Shown here: positions 47,558 through 59,064 of the stretch, one piece after another
Position numbering within the stretch: the first letter of the stretch is position 1
How the letters are laid out: the number at the start of each line of letters is the position of its first letter
Origin: Volutella citrinella
Taxonomy: Eukaryota; Ascomycota; Sordariomycetes; Hypocreales; Nectriaceae
Direction of reading: 5' to 3'
Length of the DNA: 64,000 bases
Assembly (NCBI GenBank): GCA_034401135.1
Contig: JAWZSP010000007.1
Coordinates: forward strand, 2,852,001-2,916,000
Notes under the pieces: model-generated
What the model saw: the letters and a program-made list of their open reading frames with translations, nothing else
Databases searched by the model: none
Told to the model about the DNA's origin: nothing
Translations under genes and position numbers: made by a program

Positions 47558-48484
47558 ATGTCTCCGGAGACTTCAGCAGGTCTCACAGCTGAGCAGCTCG
47601 CCGCCTTCCAACGCGACGGCTACCTCATCATTCCCGGCGCCCTCAAGCCAGAGACGGTCGAGTCGCTTCTCGCCGAGACGCACCACCTGCTCGACTCCTT
47701 CAGCCTGGACGACCACCCTCTCACGCGATTTTCCACGGGTGAGAAGTCGGACCATGTCGGCGACGACTACTTCCTCACATCTGGGGACAAGATCCGCTTC
47801 TTCTTCGAGGAGGATGCCTTCGACGACGCCGGCAAGCTCACCAAGCCAAAGGCCCGCGCCGTCAACAAGATTGGGCACTACCTGCACGCCCTCTCGCCGC
47901 CCTTTGCGCGCCTCATCGACCCCGAGGCGACTGCCGCCGCCGGCGAGGTGAGCCCCGGCCGCGTGGCCGCGAGGCTGGGCTTCAAGGACCCGCGGTGTCT
48001 GCAGAGCATGGTCATCTGCAAGCAGCCCGAGATTGGCGGCGCCGTCCCACCGCACCAGGACTCGACCTTTCTATACACGAACCCGCCGTCGGCCGTGGGG
48101 TTCTGGTACGCCCTCGAGGACGCGACGCTCGAGAACGGGTGCCTCAGCTTCCTGCCGGGTTCCCATCGCTGGGCGCCCGTGGAGAAGCGGCTGGTGAGGA
48201 AGGCCGGGGCAACGGGCACCGAGATGGTGGACAACGACGGGCCGCGGTTCCCGGAGGGCGATGAGTACGGCACGGAGGCGGGCGATGGGGAGTATGTGGC
48301 CGGCGAGGTCAAGGCGGGCGACCTGGTCCTGATCCACGGCAACCTGCTGCACAAGAGCGAGCGCAACACCAGCCAGAAGGGAAGGATCATCTACACGTTT
48401 CACATCATCGAGGGGGCCGAGAGGGACTACGATGAGCGGAACTGGCTGCAACCCCCGAAGGAGGGATTCACCAAGTTGCTCTGA
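47558..48484 (+). CDS. Phytanoyl-CoA dioxygenase family protein (PHYHD1-like)
   Basis: An intronless frame of 308 residues. It shows the Fe(II)/2-oxoglutarate oxygenase facial triad: H166 and D168 in PPHQDSTFLY, and a distal His in LIHGNLLHKSERN (probably H265), followed by R276 for 2-oxoglutarate. The motif LENGCLSFLPGSHRW and the final NWLQPP are typical of the PHYHD1 subgroup rather than peroxisomal PHYH. Family knowledge: these enzymes use O2 and 2-oxoglutarate to hydroxylate a substrate; the physiological substrate of PHYHD1 is uncertain. There is no peroxisomal targeting tripeptide (it ends KLL, not SKL), so a cytosolic location is likely. The start is the only sensible ATG, followed by SPETSAGLTAEQLAAFQRDG. 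It lies 851 bp upstream of the FluG-like gene on the same strand. Confidence 0.94.
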   Translation: MSPETSAGLTAEQLAAFQRDGYLIIPGALKPETVESLLAETHHLLDSFSLDDHPLTRFSTGEKSDHVGDDYFLTSGDKIRFFFEEDAFDDAGKLTKPKARAVNKIGHYLHALSPPFARLIDPEATAAAGEVSPGRVAARLGFKDPRCLQSMVICKQPEIGGAVPPHQDSTFLYTNPPSAVGFWYALEDATLENGCLSFLPGSHRWAPVEKRLVRKAGATGTEMVDNDGPRFPEGDEYGTEAGDGEYVAGEVKAGDLVLIHGNLLHKSERNTSQKGRIIYTFHIIEGAERDYDERNWLQPPKEGFTKLL

Positions 48485-49335
48485 TCATCGTCGTGGACCG
48501 GGACTCATATTAGAGGTCACAGCCAATCAAGCCAACACTTTGAGGGGATATTCTTCGGAGCCAACTTCGCCAAGCACATCCTCTGCCACTTGGTTGATAG
48601 TTCTGAAAGGCACCAGCTTGAAATGTTCATCGCCTATGTTACCACAGAGTCACTCTGCACAACTGTAGGGTGGGTAGTTGCCTTTGATGTGTAGCCTCTT
48701 GAAAGCCAATCTGATATGCTGTACAATAAAAAAAGCAAAACAAATTCTTAATCACACGCAGGCGTCAGGCCTCTTACAGAATTGACGTGAAAACCATCGG
48801 AGGGCCTTAGATGTAGGGGCGATAGATAGAGGGAGGTTTGTGGTTTGACCCTCTATTTTTAAGAAGAGATAAACTCAGCATGCAAATACCCAGAACCCAC
48901 GCTTGTTCGATGTCATTTATTCATTTTGAGACTGAGGGCTATAATCCCACCTTTTACCACATTCAACAGCGGCAAGTGCCGTTGCCCTGCATGCCGACTT
49001 GCACTCAAATGCAGGAAGGAGCCAGTCTAGTGTACAGTTCCCGTCTGGGCTAATGCGTCATTGTCTCACACAGCACGCAAGCCCTGAGACGGCAGAGCAC
49101 AATACTGCGACAACTCACGTAGCCCCCAGCATTTTGTGCTGGTTGCTCCAATTGTCGGTAAGCGTCAGTGTCACAAGCTCACCGACAAATTGCCCCTGAT
49201 AAACCACATACCATCCAATTCACAGTCCCTATCAAGTCAATAATCGGCGTCTGCAGGCGATCCCAGATAGAAGAACTGGTTGATGAGACGAGGCACACAA
49301 AAACCGCTTCATTATCCACTCGAAATCCGTTCCAA
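48485..49335. promoter_or_regulatory. Spacer between PHYHD1-like and FluG-like genes
   Basis: 851 nt. It holds the 3' UTR of the dioxygenase and the promoter/leader of the FluG-like gene. The frame of the latter stays open upstream to 49168, but those codons look like leader sequence. Confidence 0.55.
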
Positions 49336-51921
49336 ATGTCTGCCGTTACTATCGGATCCGAAGAACAGCTCTGGCGCATCATCCGCGAGACACCAATTAT
49401 CGACCATCATGCCCACCCACTGCTGAAGAAGAGTGCAATCAGCAAGATCCCCCTGCTCACTGTTGCGACGGAAGCACATGGGGATGCCTTGGATGCTTCA
49501 AAGACGGGCCTGCCTCACTTCCGGGCCGTCAAGCAGCTGTCCTCCATCATAGGCTGTGAACCGACTTGGGATGCCGTGTCTGCTGCAATCCACGGCAAGC
49601 AAAAGGGCGACTATGAGGGGTGGGTGAGAAGATGTCTCTCGGGAATAGCGACCATCCTGGTGGACGATGGGTTGGGAGACGCAGCCGATGCAGAACCGTA
49701 CAACTACTTCGACAACTTCACCAGAACCAGCAACCGGCGCATCGTTCGAGTGGAGGAGCTCGCGGCTAAAATTATTGACTTTGCGTGCTCTCTGAATTCG
49801 CTCTCACCAGAGCGGACATTGGAAGTCATCCTCGGGGACTTTGGACAGGCCATGGCCAACAGCATCGCGGACCCGGCTGTTGTTGGCTTCAAATCTGTCA
49901 TTTGTTACCGAACCGGTCTGGATATCTCTCCCGGCCCCGATGCCAAGGCGGCATGCAAAGACATTGAGCAAATACGAGAAGCTATGGAAAGTGGGAAGCT
50001 GGGAGAGTTCACCAGGCTTGAGCATGCGGGCCTCAACGAGCTCCTCCTCCATCATCTTGCCAAGCTGATTCAAAGCGATGCCTCGCCACATAAGAAACCG
50101 ATCCAGTTTCATACTGGCCTGGGAGACAACGATATCAAGCTCACCAAGGCGTCGCCCGCGCACCTCCAGGACTTCATAAGAGCCCATCCGGCGGTTCCCA
50201 TTGTCATGTTGCATGCGGGTTACCCCTACACCCGGGAGACAGGGTACCTCGCAGCTGTCTACAGCAATGCCTATGCCGATATTGGCGAAGTTTTCCCAGT
50301 CATCAGCCGCGAGGGGCAAGAAAAGATTGTGCGGCACATGCTGGAGTTCTGCCCAGCATCCAAGATTCTCTGGAGCACCGACGGGCATTGGTTTCCAGAG
50401 ACATACTTGCTGGCTGTGGAGCAAGTCCGTCACGTCCTGCGCACAGTCCTCGTGGACTACGTACGGAAAGGTGATTTGTCGTGGAAGCAAACAGTCCAGA
50501 TAGTTGAGGACGTGTTCTTCAACAATGCTAACCGGCTATACAATCTGGACCTGAAGCTTTCCCGGATGGAAATCGCAGACCAGCAACAGAGGCCAGAGTC
50601 TGCTCAGGTGTTGTCGAGATTCCTTGAGGACAAGGACGAGCCTCGCTTCCTAAGAATTTACTGGACCGACTACACGGCGTCGACGAGGATGAGGGTCATC
50701 CCCCTTCGCCGGGTATGGTCGATGATTGCTGAGGGCGAGGAGCTTTCCTTTGGCGTGACAAAGGCCAGTCTGGGATTGCTCCAGAACGACATGCTGGCCC
50801 CAGGCATCACGCCATCTGGAGAGTACAAACTGCATCCCGAGCTGAGTACGCTCCGGGTGGGACCTCGTAAAGGGCACATCAGTACAATGGGCACCTTTAA
50901 AGAGAAGGACGGCTCGCAGGTTGCTCTCTGCCCTAGGACCGTGCTGCAGCAAACGCTGGAAAAAGCGGCCAATTTGGGACTGGAGTTCCTTCTGGGATTT
51001 GAGATTGAGCTATTGCTTGTGCGTCGGGTTGAAGGCGAGGGGAAAAAGTACGAGCCGTTGAACGGAGATGGGCACGCCTGGTCTGTTGCCAGGGCCATGG
51101 AACACGAGGCTGCCGTCTCTGTGATAGAAGAAGCGATTGAGAGGCTGGACGCTGCGGGTATCTACATTGACATGGTGCACCCGGAGAGCGCCAACGGGCA
51201 GTATGAGATCATTCTCCCCAAAGCACCGGCATTGCAGGCTGTCGACACTCTAGTATTCGCAAGGGAGATGATCGGCAGTGTGGCCACGGCCAATGGGTTC
51301 CGAATGACGCTTCATCCGAAGCCATTTGCCATGGCATGCGGAACGGCGGCCCACGTTCACATGTCCATCTCCACGCCCGCGGGTTCGGATAAGAACGTTT
51401 ACGAGCCATTTTATGCTGGGATCCTTAAACACCTCCGGGGTATCTCGGCCTTTACCTACAGCAGCTCGGCGAGCTACGAGAGAGTGCAAGATGGGTGCTG
51501 GGCCGGCGGCACTTGGGTTGCATGGGGCACACAGAACCGGGAGGTGCCGCTGCGCAAGATCGAGGGTAGCCACTGGGAGCTCAAGGCCATCGATGGGCTT
51601 GCCAACCCATATCTCGCCCTTGCGGCGGTTCTCCTCGCCGGCACGCGGGGCGTCGCGATCAAGCAGCCTCTGATCTGGGCCGACTGCGAGGTTGACCCTG
51701 CGGAACTGACTCCCTCGGCGAGAGAGGAGCTGGGCGTGCGGGATAGACTGCCTAGGTCTGTGACAGAAGCGATCCAGGCACTGAAAGACGACGAGGTGCT
51801 TGGCGAACTGCTTGGGAAGGCTGTGGTGCAGCGGTATCTCGTCGTCAAGACAGCCGAGGCGGCCATGCTGGGTGATATGGCTGAGGAGGAACGGAGGCAG
51901 TGGATCATGGAGCGGTATTGA
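49336..51921 (+). CDS. FluG-like amidohydrolase-glutamine synthetase fusion
   Basis: An intronless frame of 861 residues, close to the 865 of Aspergillus nidulans FluG. The N-terminal half is an amidohydrolase_2-type TIM barrel, with IIDHHAHPLL at 21-30 (metal-binding His) and PIQFHTGLGDNDIKL and ILWSTDGHWFPETYL further on. The C-terminal half (about 450-861) is a type-I glutamine-synthetase-like domain, with GFEIELLLV, NGQYEIILPKAPALQAVD, CGTAAHVHMS and NPYLALAAVLL. Family knowledge: FluG acts early in the pathway leading to asexual sporulation in Aspergillus, and the family also includes amide-hydrolysing or nodulin-GS-like paralogues, so the developmental role is likely but not certain. 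ATG 49336 was chosen because SAVTIGSEEQLWRII matches the family start; the in-frame extension to 49168 is unlikely. Confidence 0.93.
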   Translation: MSAVTIGSEEQLWRIIRETPIIDHHAHPLLKKSAISKIPLLTVATEAHGDALDASKTGLPHFRAVKQLSSIIGCEPTWDAVSAAIHGKQKGDYEGWVRRCLSGIATILVDDGLGDAADAEPYNYFDNFTRTSNRRIVRVEELAAKIIDFACSLNSLSPERTLEVILGDFGQAMANSIADPAVVGFKSVICYRTGLDISPGPDAKAACKDIEQIREAMESGKLGEFTRLEHAGLNELLLHHLAKLIQSDASPHKKPIQFHTGLGDNDIKLTKASPAHLQDFIRAHPAVPIVMLHAGYPYTRETGYLAAVYSNAYADIGEVFPVISREGQEKIVRHMLEFCPASKILWSTDGHWFPETYLLAVEQVRHVLRTVLVDYVRKGDLSWKQTVQIVEDVFFNNANRLYNLDLKLSRMEIADQQQRPESAQVLSRFLEDKDEPRFLRIYWTDYTASTRMRVIPLRRVWSMIAEGEELSFGVTKASLGLLQNDMLAPGITPSGEYKLHPELSTLRVGPRKGHISTMGTFKEKDGSQVALCPRTVLQQTLEKAANLGLEFLLGFEIELLLVRRVEGEGKKYEPLNGDGHAWSVARAMEHEAAVSVIEEAIERLDAAGIYIDMVHPESANGQYEIILPKAPALQAVDTLVFAREMIGSVATANGFRMTLHPKPFAMACGTAAHVHMSISTPAGSDKNVYEPFYAGILKHLRGISAFTYSSSASYERVQDGCWAGGTWVAWGTQNREVPLRKIEGSHWELKAIDGLANPYLALAAVLLAGTRGVAIKQPLIWADCEVDPAELTPSAREELGVRDRLPRSVTEAIQALKDDEVLGELLGKAVVQRYLVVKTAEAAMLGDMAEEERRQWIMERY

Positions 51922-52508
51922 TGCTGGTATGTATTGTGGAGGACAGACTAGACCAAAGTTTTCATAATATTCTGCACGAGAATATGTGTGCTCTGAATCT
52001 GTCGTGCTGTTTGAAGCAATTTCGCAATGGAAATGAATAAGCTTGAGGAGACGCACCAACGCCTTTCGTCGTACCCAACACCCTGTGAGCCATTGGCGCC
52101 GCTTCGTCCTGCTTTTTTTGCTATGACGTTAATTTGGTCCTAGAAACAAGTTTATTCGCTCAATGACTTGCATCTATATTCGGCCGAGCAACTTCTTAAT
52201 CTCCTTTACTGCCCCAATCGCCATATCGAACATCGTATTAAACACGAAGGACTAGCCAATGCTAATATAGCGCTACGCCTTTTGGAGACGTTGGACCCAT
52301 TTTGTCCCCTTGTCTGGACGCATACCGCAGCACTGTAATAATTGATTAATTGTTTGTCCGCTGATAGAGTTAGGATGACAGGGCCTTTATTTTTGCACAG
52401 ACAGGCTTGTATCAAAACAGACCTCGTGCCTGCGTAAACCAGTCAAATTCAACGGTTTGGGGGACGTTAGCTCCCGACTGTGCAGACCATGGTATGATGG
52501 CGGCATTG

Positions 52509-52528
52509 AGAGGGCTCGATCCCGAGCC
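52509..52528. repeat. Perfect short inverted repeat
   Basis: AGGGCTCG and CGAGCCCT flank four bases, giving a stable hairpin. It is not associated with a recognisable gene. Confidence 0.6.
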
Positions 52529-55236
52529 CTGGGCACCAAGTGGAAATTACCGACAGCACCAAGGCGAGTGGTGATGGCGGGTTCTAGACCAGGCCATGGG
52601 GCGCGCTAGGTAGACATTGGGACCGAAGTCGTCGGAAACGCATGGGGATTCTGCAAAGGCGCATTTCCCTTGGCCTGGCTTTGACAGTGAACGTGGCTAG
52701 TTGCCACTTGTGAGACAGTCGGACGAGGACGGCACAGGTCACAATGATGGCACAGGTCTGCGTACGTTCCAGTGTCTGGGACGAAACGGCATTGAGTGGA
52801 GGTACGACGCATTGACGATGATGGGGCCGGCACGAGCTGGGGCCGACGGAGGAAACCGAGCTGATTTAAGGTAGGCACCAACGCCGTGGAAGAAACAGCC
52901 ATCCATCTTTGGCAGATGGGAATGTCCAACCCGGTTGAATGTTTGCACCTGCCGGGGCTGCCGTGGCGGTGTCAGGCGCCGTAAAAGTGTATTTGCGTCT
53001 TGTCGGGCTTGGAATCCATGACCTGCCACACATGGCAGGGTGAGCCTTGCCCGTTCCGTGCGATCATCAGTGCGGTCACTGCTTACAGTCTGACCTTCTG
53101 CACACTTTGGTGATGATATGATTTCCGGAATAGGCTGGATGAGCCAGAGCGACCAGTGGCAAACACTGGGCGGCGTTAGACATGCAGTCGGTGAATATTT
53201 TCTCGGGCAAATGGCGTTTCTTGTGCACGATACCGCTCTGGTGTAAGATCAGATGTTCAGCTGGGCCTGCAACGGATGCCCAGTAAACATTTCGCAAGGT
53301 GCTTGTTATCGAGACTTGCTACCTTGACGGGAGGGAATGGGATTGGAAATTTAACCGGGATTACAGCGGGTTTCCGGTGGGGGTTGGCACATCAGTAACT
53401 TTGTATCTGTAATGCAGGACTACTAGTAGTAGTAGGAAGTCCACAGGTGCATGGCAATTTGTCCACCGTGGTGGTGCATCAATTATTGGAAAACTCCCGA
53501 GTGGGTGTCTCACTCTCGCAGAGCTCATGAAATGCAAATTCCCATCAAATGGCATGGATGATTGCGACCAGTCTGCAGGAAACAGGCATTTGTGCTACGC
53601 GAGATCGATAGTTTGAGACTTCGAGTCGCCCTGGGCCCACCGCCGTACCAGCATCCGGGCCTGGTGTTGACCCTGGCAGGCAAATGAGATGGATCAGTGA
53701 AGCCCACCCAAAAGCCATTCGCATGGGCCCCTGGCTAATACAGCGGGGGAGTCTGGCGGCAACCAACCAAAGGCATTTGGGTCTTTGCAAGTTGAGATGT
53801 CGCGCCGGCCTTGGATCGATGTTCGAAGATCACTTTCTGAGCTATTCAGCGCTTAAACGCATAATTGTCTACTAGTTACGGAGCAGTAGCATTGGCAACG
53901 CATGAGTGGTCGACGGTTGAGTATGGATCGTCACTGACATCTTGCTTCTTGTTGTATCGTGCTCGTTGCTCCGGATGGCAGGGCCAAGCATCGCATTCGC
54001 GGCGGGCTTTGGTTTCTCTCAGGCCACACGCATGCTCGCTCTTTGTTTGTGTGCATCAATGGGCAGACAGATGCGAATCGGAGCTTCGTCGGGACCACGT
54101 AAAGGGCATCGCCACATTGCATCAGATGCTTGACTTGGCTTTCGTTCACCTTCCCACTGAGACCTGCACATGCTGCTTCTCCCCCGGGGAGTTGGACGTC
54201 GAGACAGAGGAGCGGTCCATGAATGGCGGAGAGAGTTACGTAGTATCGATTATAGGCAGTTGGCAAATAAGACGGCCACTTACCTCCGCTAGGGCTTATG
54301 CGAGCATCGAGGACGCGTGGGAGATGGGAGCCGGCACGGCATAGCCACCCGACCTCAGTCAACCGCATTGCCATCCAGCCCGTGATCCCGGGAGGGTGCA
54401 ACAGGCCTGGACTGTGCTGTACTCGCTAACCCACCTGCCCAGTTACCACAACTGAATCAACCTGGAACCCACAGGCCGCCCCGACCGAGGACCCACCGAA
54501 GACCGACTGGGGCCAATTCCAATGCAAATGACTGAGGTGCTCAATTCCATCGCATGGGCGCATGGGCAATGGCATCGCAGCAGTGACAGTACAGTGCTAG
54601 CAAATGGGCAAGGTACCGTACATTCGGCAGGTATCGAGGCCATGCCGTCTCCGTCGCCTTCGTCAACCACACAAAGCTTGCGCCGCCTGCCTTTCGCTTT
54701 CGCCCAAACGCGCGGCGCCTATGTTTTTAGCCTCCGCTTCAGCCGGCGGAGTCTTTTAGTGACCCCCCGGCAACGCCTCCCCAGGCTATCCCAGGCCCCC
54801 CCAATCGCCAAGCGTCGCTGTCACGGCGCCAGGCTCCACGCCATCCTGGACTGGAGTTGATCGGCCATTTCTCCTACCCTTTTCACCCTCCACTGCCTTG
54901 TCTCTTCTGCGCTGCAGCATCGTCCTCGCCCGCTGGAACCACGGCCCTTCCCTCGCTCGTTTGGATTTTGTACTGGAGCGCCCGAGGCCAATCCCAGCCA
55001 ACTCTACCCTCCCATCAGCTGCACGGAGCAGCACGGTTCCCTCCATCGCCCTTCCTTTGACTGTTTCTGTTTCTGCATTTCCGCCCAGCTCCTGGCCACC
55101 CACGAGACACGCCGTCGCCCTCCTCTCCCTGTCAATCCGGTCGCCCTTCGCCTGCTGATCGTCGCACTCCACCCCCCCCAACCCACCCCCAGAATCCCAA
55201 AAAACCTACTCGCCATCCCTCGACTACGACCGCGCT

Positions 55237-55262
55237 GCACACGACGACGACGACGACGACAA
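55237..55262. repeat. (ACG)n trinucleotide microsatellite
   Basis: About eight ACG/GAC units in the probable 5' leader of the histidine kinase gene. Confidence 0.8.
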
Positions 55263-55534
55263 CCGACGACGAAGACGAAATCACGACGGCTAGCTGCGAT
55301 ATTCGGCTGTACCCGGCGCCAGCACCGGCATTGCGACCACGCCTGCGAAGACGCGGGTCACGTAAGAGGCGCAAACCTGCCTTGGTCCAGCTTTCGGTTC
55401 CTCGATTTCGATTCCTCGACTTGACTGACTGATCACCCCCAACTCTCCCGATCCGTCCCATCCCCGTCGAACACAGAGAACCATGCCGCGTCGCCGAAAT
55501 CTGCCCTCGATCCCTTCTCTTTAACCTGCCCACC

Positions 55535-58500
55535 ATGAGGATCGCCATCCGGGAGCAGCTCGCTGCTCTCGTCCTCTTCACCACCCTCGCCGCCCTTGCC
55601 GTCGTGTCAATCCCCACCTGGATCTATGTCAACCGCTTTGTTATCGATGTTGAGCGCGAGGGCTTGATACTCACGGCCTCGCTCAAGGCCTCGCGCATAT
55701 CCGCCGAACTCGACCTCGTCCAGAGCCAGTGCTTCACCATATCGTCACGTATCCTGATCCAGAGGGCCCTGGACAATTTCTACGCTACTGGCACTCGCGA
55801 CTGGGCGGCCGCCGCCGAGGACATTGGCAGTGCTCTTGCAATCAGTGCCGACACCGGATTGTTGCAGGCGAGGATCTATTCTCGCAATGAGACCGGCGCA
55901 GCTAGGGAGGGGGTTTTCAATGTCACGTCTCCCAATGTCAGCGACATCATCCTGCCCTACCAGAGCGACTCTGGTGGCCCGGTCCGTCTTGGCGATGATG
56001 GCTGGGGCTTCCCCCCTTCGCTCTACCCTAACATCACCTATGTTGACCTCAATCGCCCCAACAGTGTGCGACAAAACACGACCGCTGTTGGCGCCGATGC
56101 GTTCCCAGGAGTTCGCATTTCCCGCGACGGCGGGCTGCTCCTCGGGCCACTCGTGCTCAACTCTTCCGCCGCCCTTCTTTCGATTACCATTCCCATTCGA
56201 GACAATCGCGACACCTTTATCCTTGGATACATGACGGTTGTCGCAATGGCTTCTTCGCTGAAGGAAACCCAGTCGTCCCGCGAGGGTCTGGGGAAGAGTG
56301 GCGTGGTGCTACTGATCGGCCCAACTGATCGCTCAAACCGCTTCAACCTAACAAACCCTGCCAGCAACGCGACCTTTTTGCCGAACGCGAGTAGCTTTGG
56401 CGATGTAAACGTCAAGTTCATTCTACCCCCTGAAATTCTCGACGGCCAGAAAGATCGCCATCAAGAGTACCGGTTCCAAAATGACCTGGGTAACAGAGCA
56501 TTCCCGGTCAGAAAGTTCCCTGCGGCTCTTGCTTCCTTCACAAATCGATACAACACAGTCAACAACGCCAGTGCCCTTCTGGATACATACAACGAGGAGG
56601 GCGCGAAGGTTGCTGTCGGCTTTGCCCGAACGCAGACTCCACTGGTCAACTGGACCGTCATCGTCGAGAAGGCCAAGTCGGAGGCGTCCGAGCCCATCGA
56701 CACATTGCGCAATATCCTCCTCGGAACAGTCTTTGCGACTATTGGCTTCATCATCGTAATAATTGTGCCATGCGCTCATCTGAGCGTTCTGCCCATTCGC
56801 AAACTCAAGAGCGCCACTGAAAAGACAGTCAACCCCCCGGGGTACGATGACTCCTTCGAGACCGACTTCGACGAGGAGCTACCGGGGTCTGGCGGAATAT
56901 CCCATACATCGAAGAAGGGCTTCATTGCGAGTTGTATAAGAATGGTAAAAGGAAAGCCGAAGCGGCCGGTAGAGAGGGATCCAGCGCGCCAGTTATTCAA
57001 GATTCCTGGCAAGGTCGACGAGGGAAAGCACTTCATCACCGACGAGTTGACCGAGCTTACCCGGACATTTAATGACATGAGTGATGAGTTGGTCAAGCAA
57101 TACCTGTCATTAGAAGTCAAAGTGGCGGAACGGACAAGGGAATTGGAGGACAGCAAGAAGGCGGCCGAGGCCGCCAACGAGAGCAAGACTCTGTTCATTG
57201 CCAACATATCTCACGAACTCAAGACACCACTAAACGGTATCCTTGGCATGTGTGCCGTCTGTATGGAGGAAAACGACCTGATACGAATCAAGCAGTCTCT
57301 GAAGACGCTGTATAAGTCTGGCGATCTCCTCCTTCATCTGCTCGAGGATCTTCTCAGCTTCTCCAAGAATCAGATTGGACAGCAGCTCAGCCTTGAGATG
57401 AAAGAGTTCCGACTAGCCGATATTCGCCTACAGATTCTCACCATCTTCGACAAGCAAGTCCGCGAAGGGAAGATTGACTTCTCCGTGCAATTCATCGGCT
57501 CCGACAGCGTGGATCTCAGCGTGAGCCCCGATCGATCCGATGCCGAGAAGAAACTTCCGGCCCTGGGTCCGCATGGAACAGGCCGGCTCAAGGATATGTG
57601 CCTCTGGGGTGACCAGCACCGGATACTCCAGGTCATCATCAACCTCGTGAGCAATAGTTTGAAGTTCACGCCACCGAATGGCAAGGTCGAAGTGCGGATA
57701 AAGTGTCTGGGAGAGATGGAATCGAGCAACGAAGACGAGAGCCGGACATCATCACTATCAAGAAACTCTCGAAACAACTCGCGGACGGGACGTTCTCGCC
57801 AACGTGGAGGCGCTAGCCCAACATCATCCAGCTCTGGCAACTGGACTGGCAACCGCTTCACGGCTGGCACCGCGCTGTCCATTAATCCAATGGATCCCAA
57901 AGCCACGCCCCATATTCGTGTCCGTGAACGATCCCCGACACCTCCACCACCAGGTGCCAAGTCATATATTTTCGAGTTTGAAGTCCAAGACAGCGGCCCT
58001 GGTATTCCCGACTCGATGCAACAGAAGGTTTTTGAGCCGTTTGTGCAGGGAGACCTAGGCCTCAGCAAGAAGTTTGGCGGCACAGGGTTGGGATTGAGTA
58101 TTTGCCATCAGCTGGCTGGTTTGATGGGCGGATCGATTGCGCTCAAGAGTGCCCCTGGAGTTGGTTCGACGTTCACAATGCAGATACCACTAAAATACGT
58201 CAAGGACAGGTGAGCAGCAGCCACTGCAGATGATGAGACGAGACGCTCTTTGCTAACCCCTCCCGCAGAGCTTCCAGTACAGCCTCCAGCAGTGTAAAGT
58301 CTAGACCACCCAGCGTGGACGCCACCGACGTGGAGCCTCGCAACAGCACCTCCAAACCCAATTCGACTGAAAAGAAGGCCAACTTCAACCCTCAACCTCG
58401 GCTAGTTGGCCTAAGCCAACCCTTCTTTGCAGCAGACCCTCACCCTCCTGCGCCCAAGAGCGCGGAACAGAAGATGGCCGACCTCAACCGTGCCATGGCT

Positions 58501-59064
58501 CAAAAGACCAGCCAGGGCAAGCTCCGCGTTCTTGTGGCGGACGACAACTCTACCAATATTGAAGTCGTCAGCCGCATGCTCAAGCTCGAGGACATTTACG
58601 ATGTGACCATCGCCAAGGACGGGCAGGAGGCGTATGATCTCGTCAAGGCAACAATGGCGAAAAACGAGTCGTTTGATGTCATTTTCATGGACGTCCAGAT
58701 GCCCAATCTCGACGGCTTGCAGAGTACACGATTGATTCGCGACCTGGGCTACAGGTCTCCCATTGTCGCCCTGACGGCGTTCTCCGAGGAGAGCAACGTC
58801 AAGGAGTGCATCGACTCGGGCATGGACGAGTTCCTTGCCAAACCCATCCGGCGGCCAGCACTGAAGCAGGTGCTGAAGAAATTCGCGACGATCCCGGAGG
58901 AGCCCGAGACGCCGGGACTGCAGCCAGGCAGGAAAATGTCCCGAGACGCTTCCGCCCAGCAGGACCTGCCAGAGAAGATGTCGGAGAAACCGCCGATCCA
59001 GCAGAATGGCGACATCAATCACCGCAAGCCAGACGAATTGAATGGCACACCAAAGCAAGGGTGA
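55535..59064 (+). CDS. Sln1-type (group VI) hybrid histidine kinase
   Basis: Two exons, 55535-58209 and 58269-59064, giving 1156 residues. An N-terminal membrane span (about 8-32) is followed by an extracellular sensor of about 360 residues with N-glycosylation sequons, then a second span (about 393-413, [20 protein letters not shown]) and a HAMP-like linker. The HisKA domain has the phospho-acceptor H560 in [12 protein letters not shown]. The ATPase domain shows [23 protein letters not shown] and [13 protein letters not shown], with a Ser/Arg-rich insertion of about 75 residues between the N and G1 boxes. The receiver domain has the acidic pair D983-D984, phospho-acceptor D1033 in [12 protein letters not shown] and KPI near 1090. 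Family knowledge: Sln1 senses osmotic and turgor stress and signals through Ypd1 to Ssk1 and the HOG MAP-kinase cascade. All catalytic residues appear intact. Confidence 0.95.

Larger units (their letters stand above)
51922..55534. other. Intergenic region upstream of the histidine kinase
   Basis: 3.6 kb. A more A/T-rich segment at about 52100-52430 has protein-like reading on both strands and may be a decayed element. A perfect 8-bp inverted repeat around a 4-nt loop lies near 52509-52528. The last kilobase is C-rich leader, with an (ACG)n tract at 55237-55262. Confidence 0.5.

Noticed and set aside
49168..49335. N-terminal extension of the FluG-like frame
   Set aside because: Family members begin near SAVTIGSEEQLW; the added 56 codons do not resemble the family.
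58411..59058. 215-codon antisense frame over the receiver domain of the histidine kinase
   Set aside because: Mirror of codon bias in the sense gene; the sense frame has all receiver residues.
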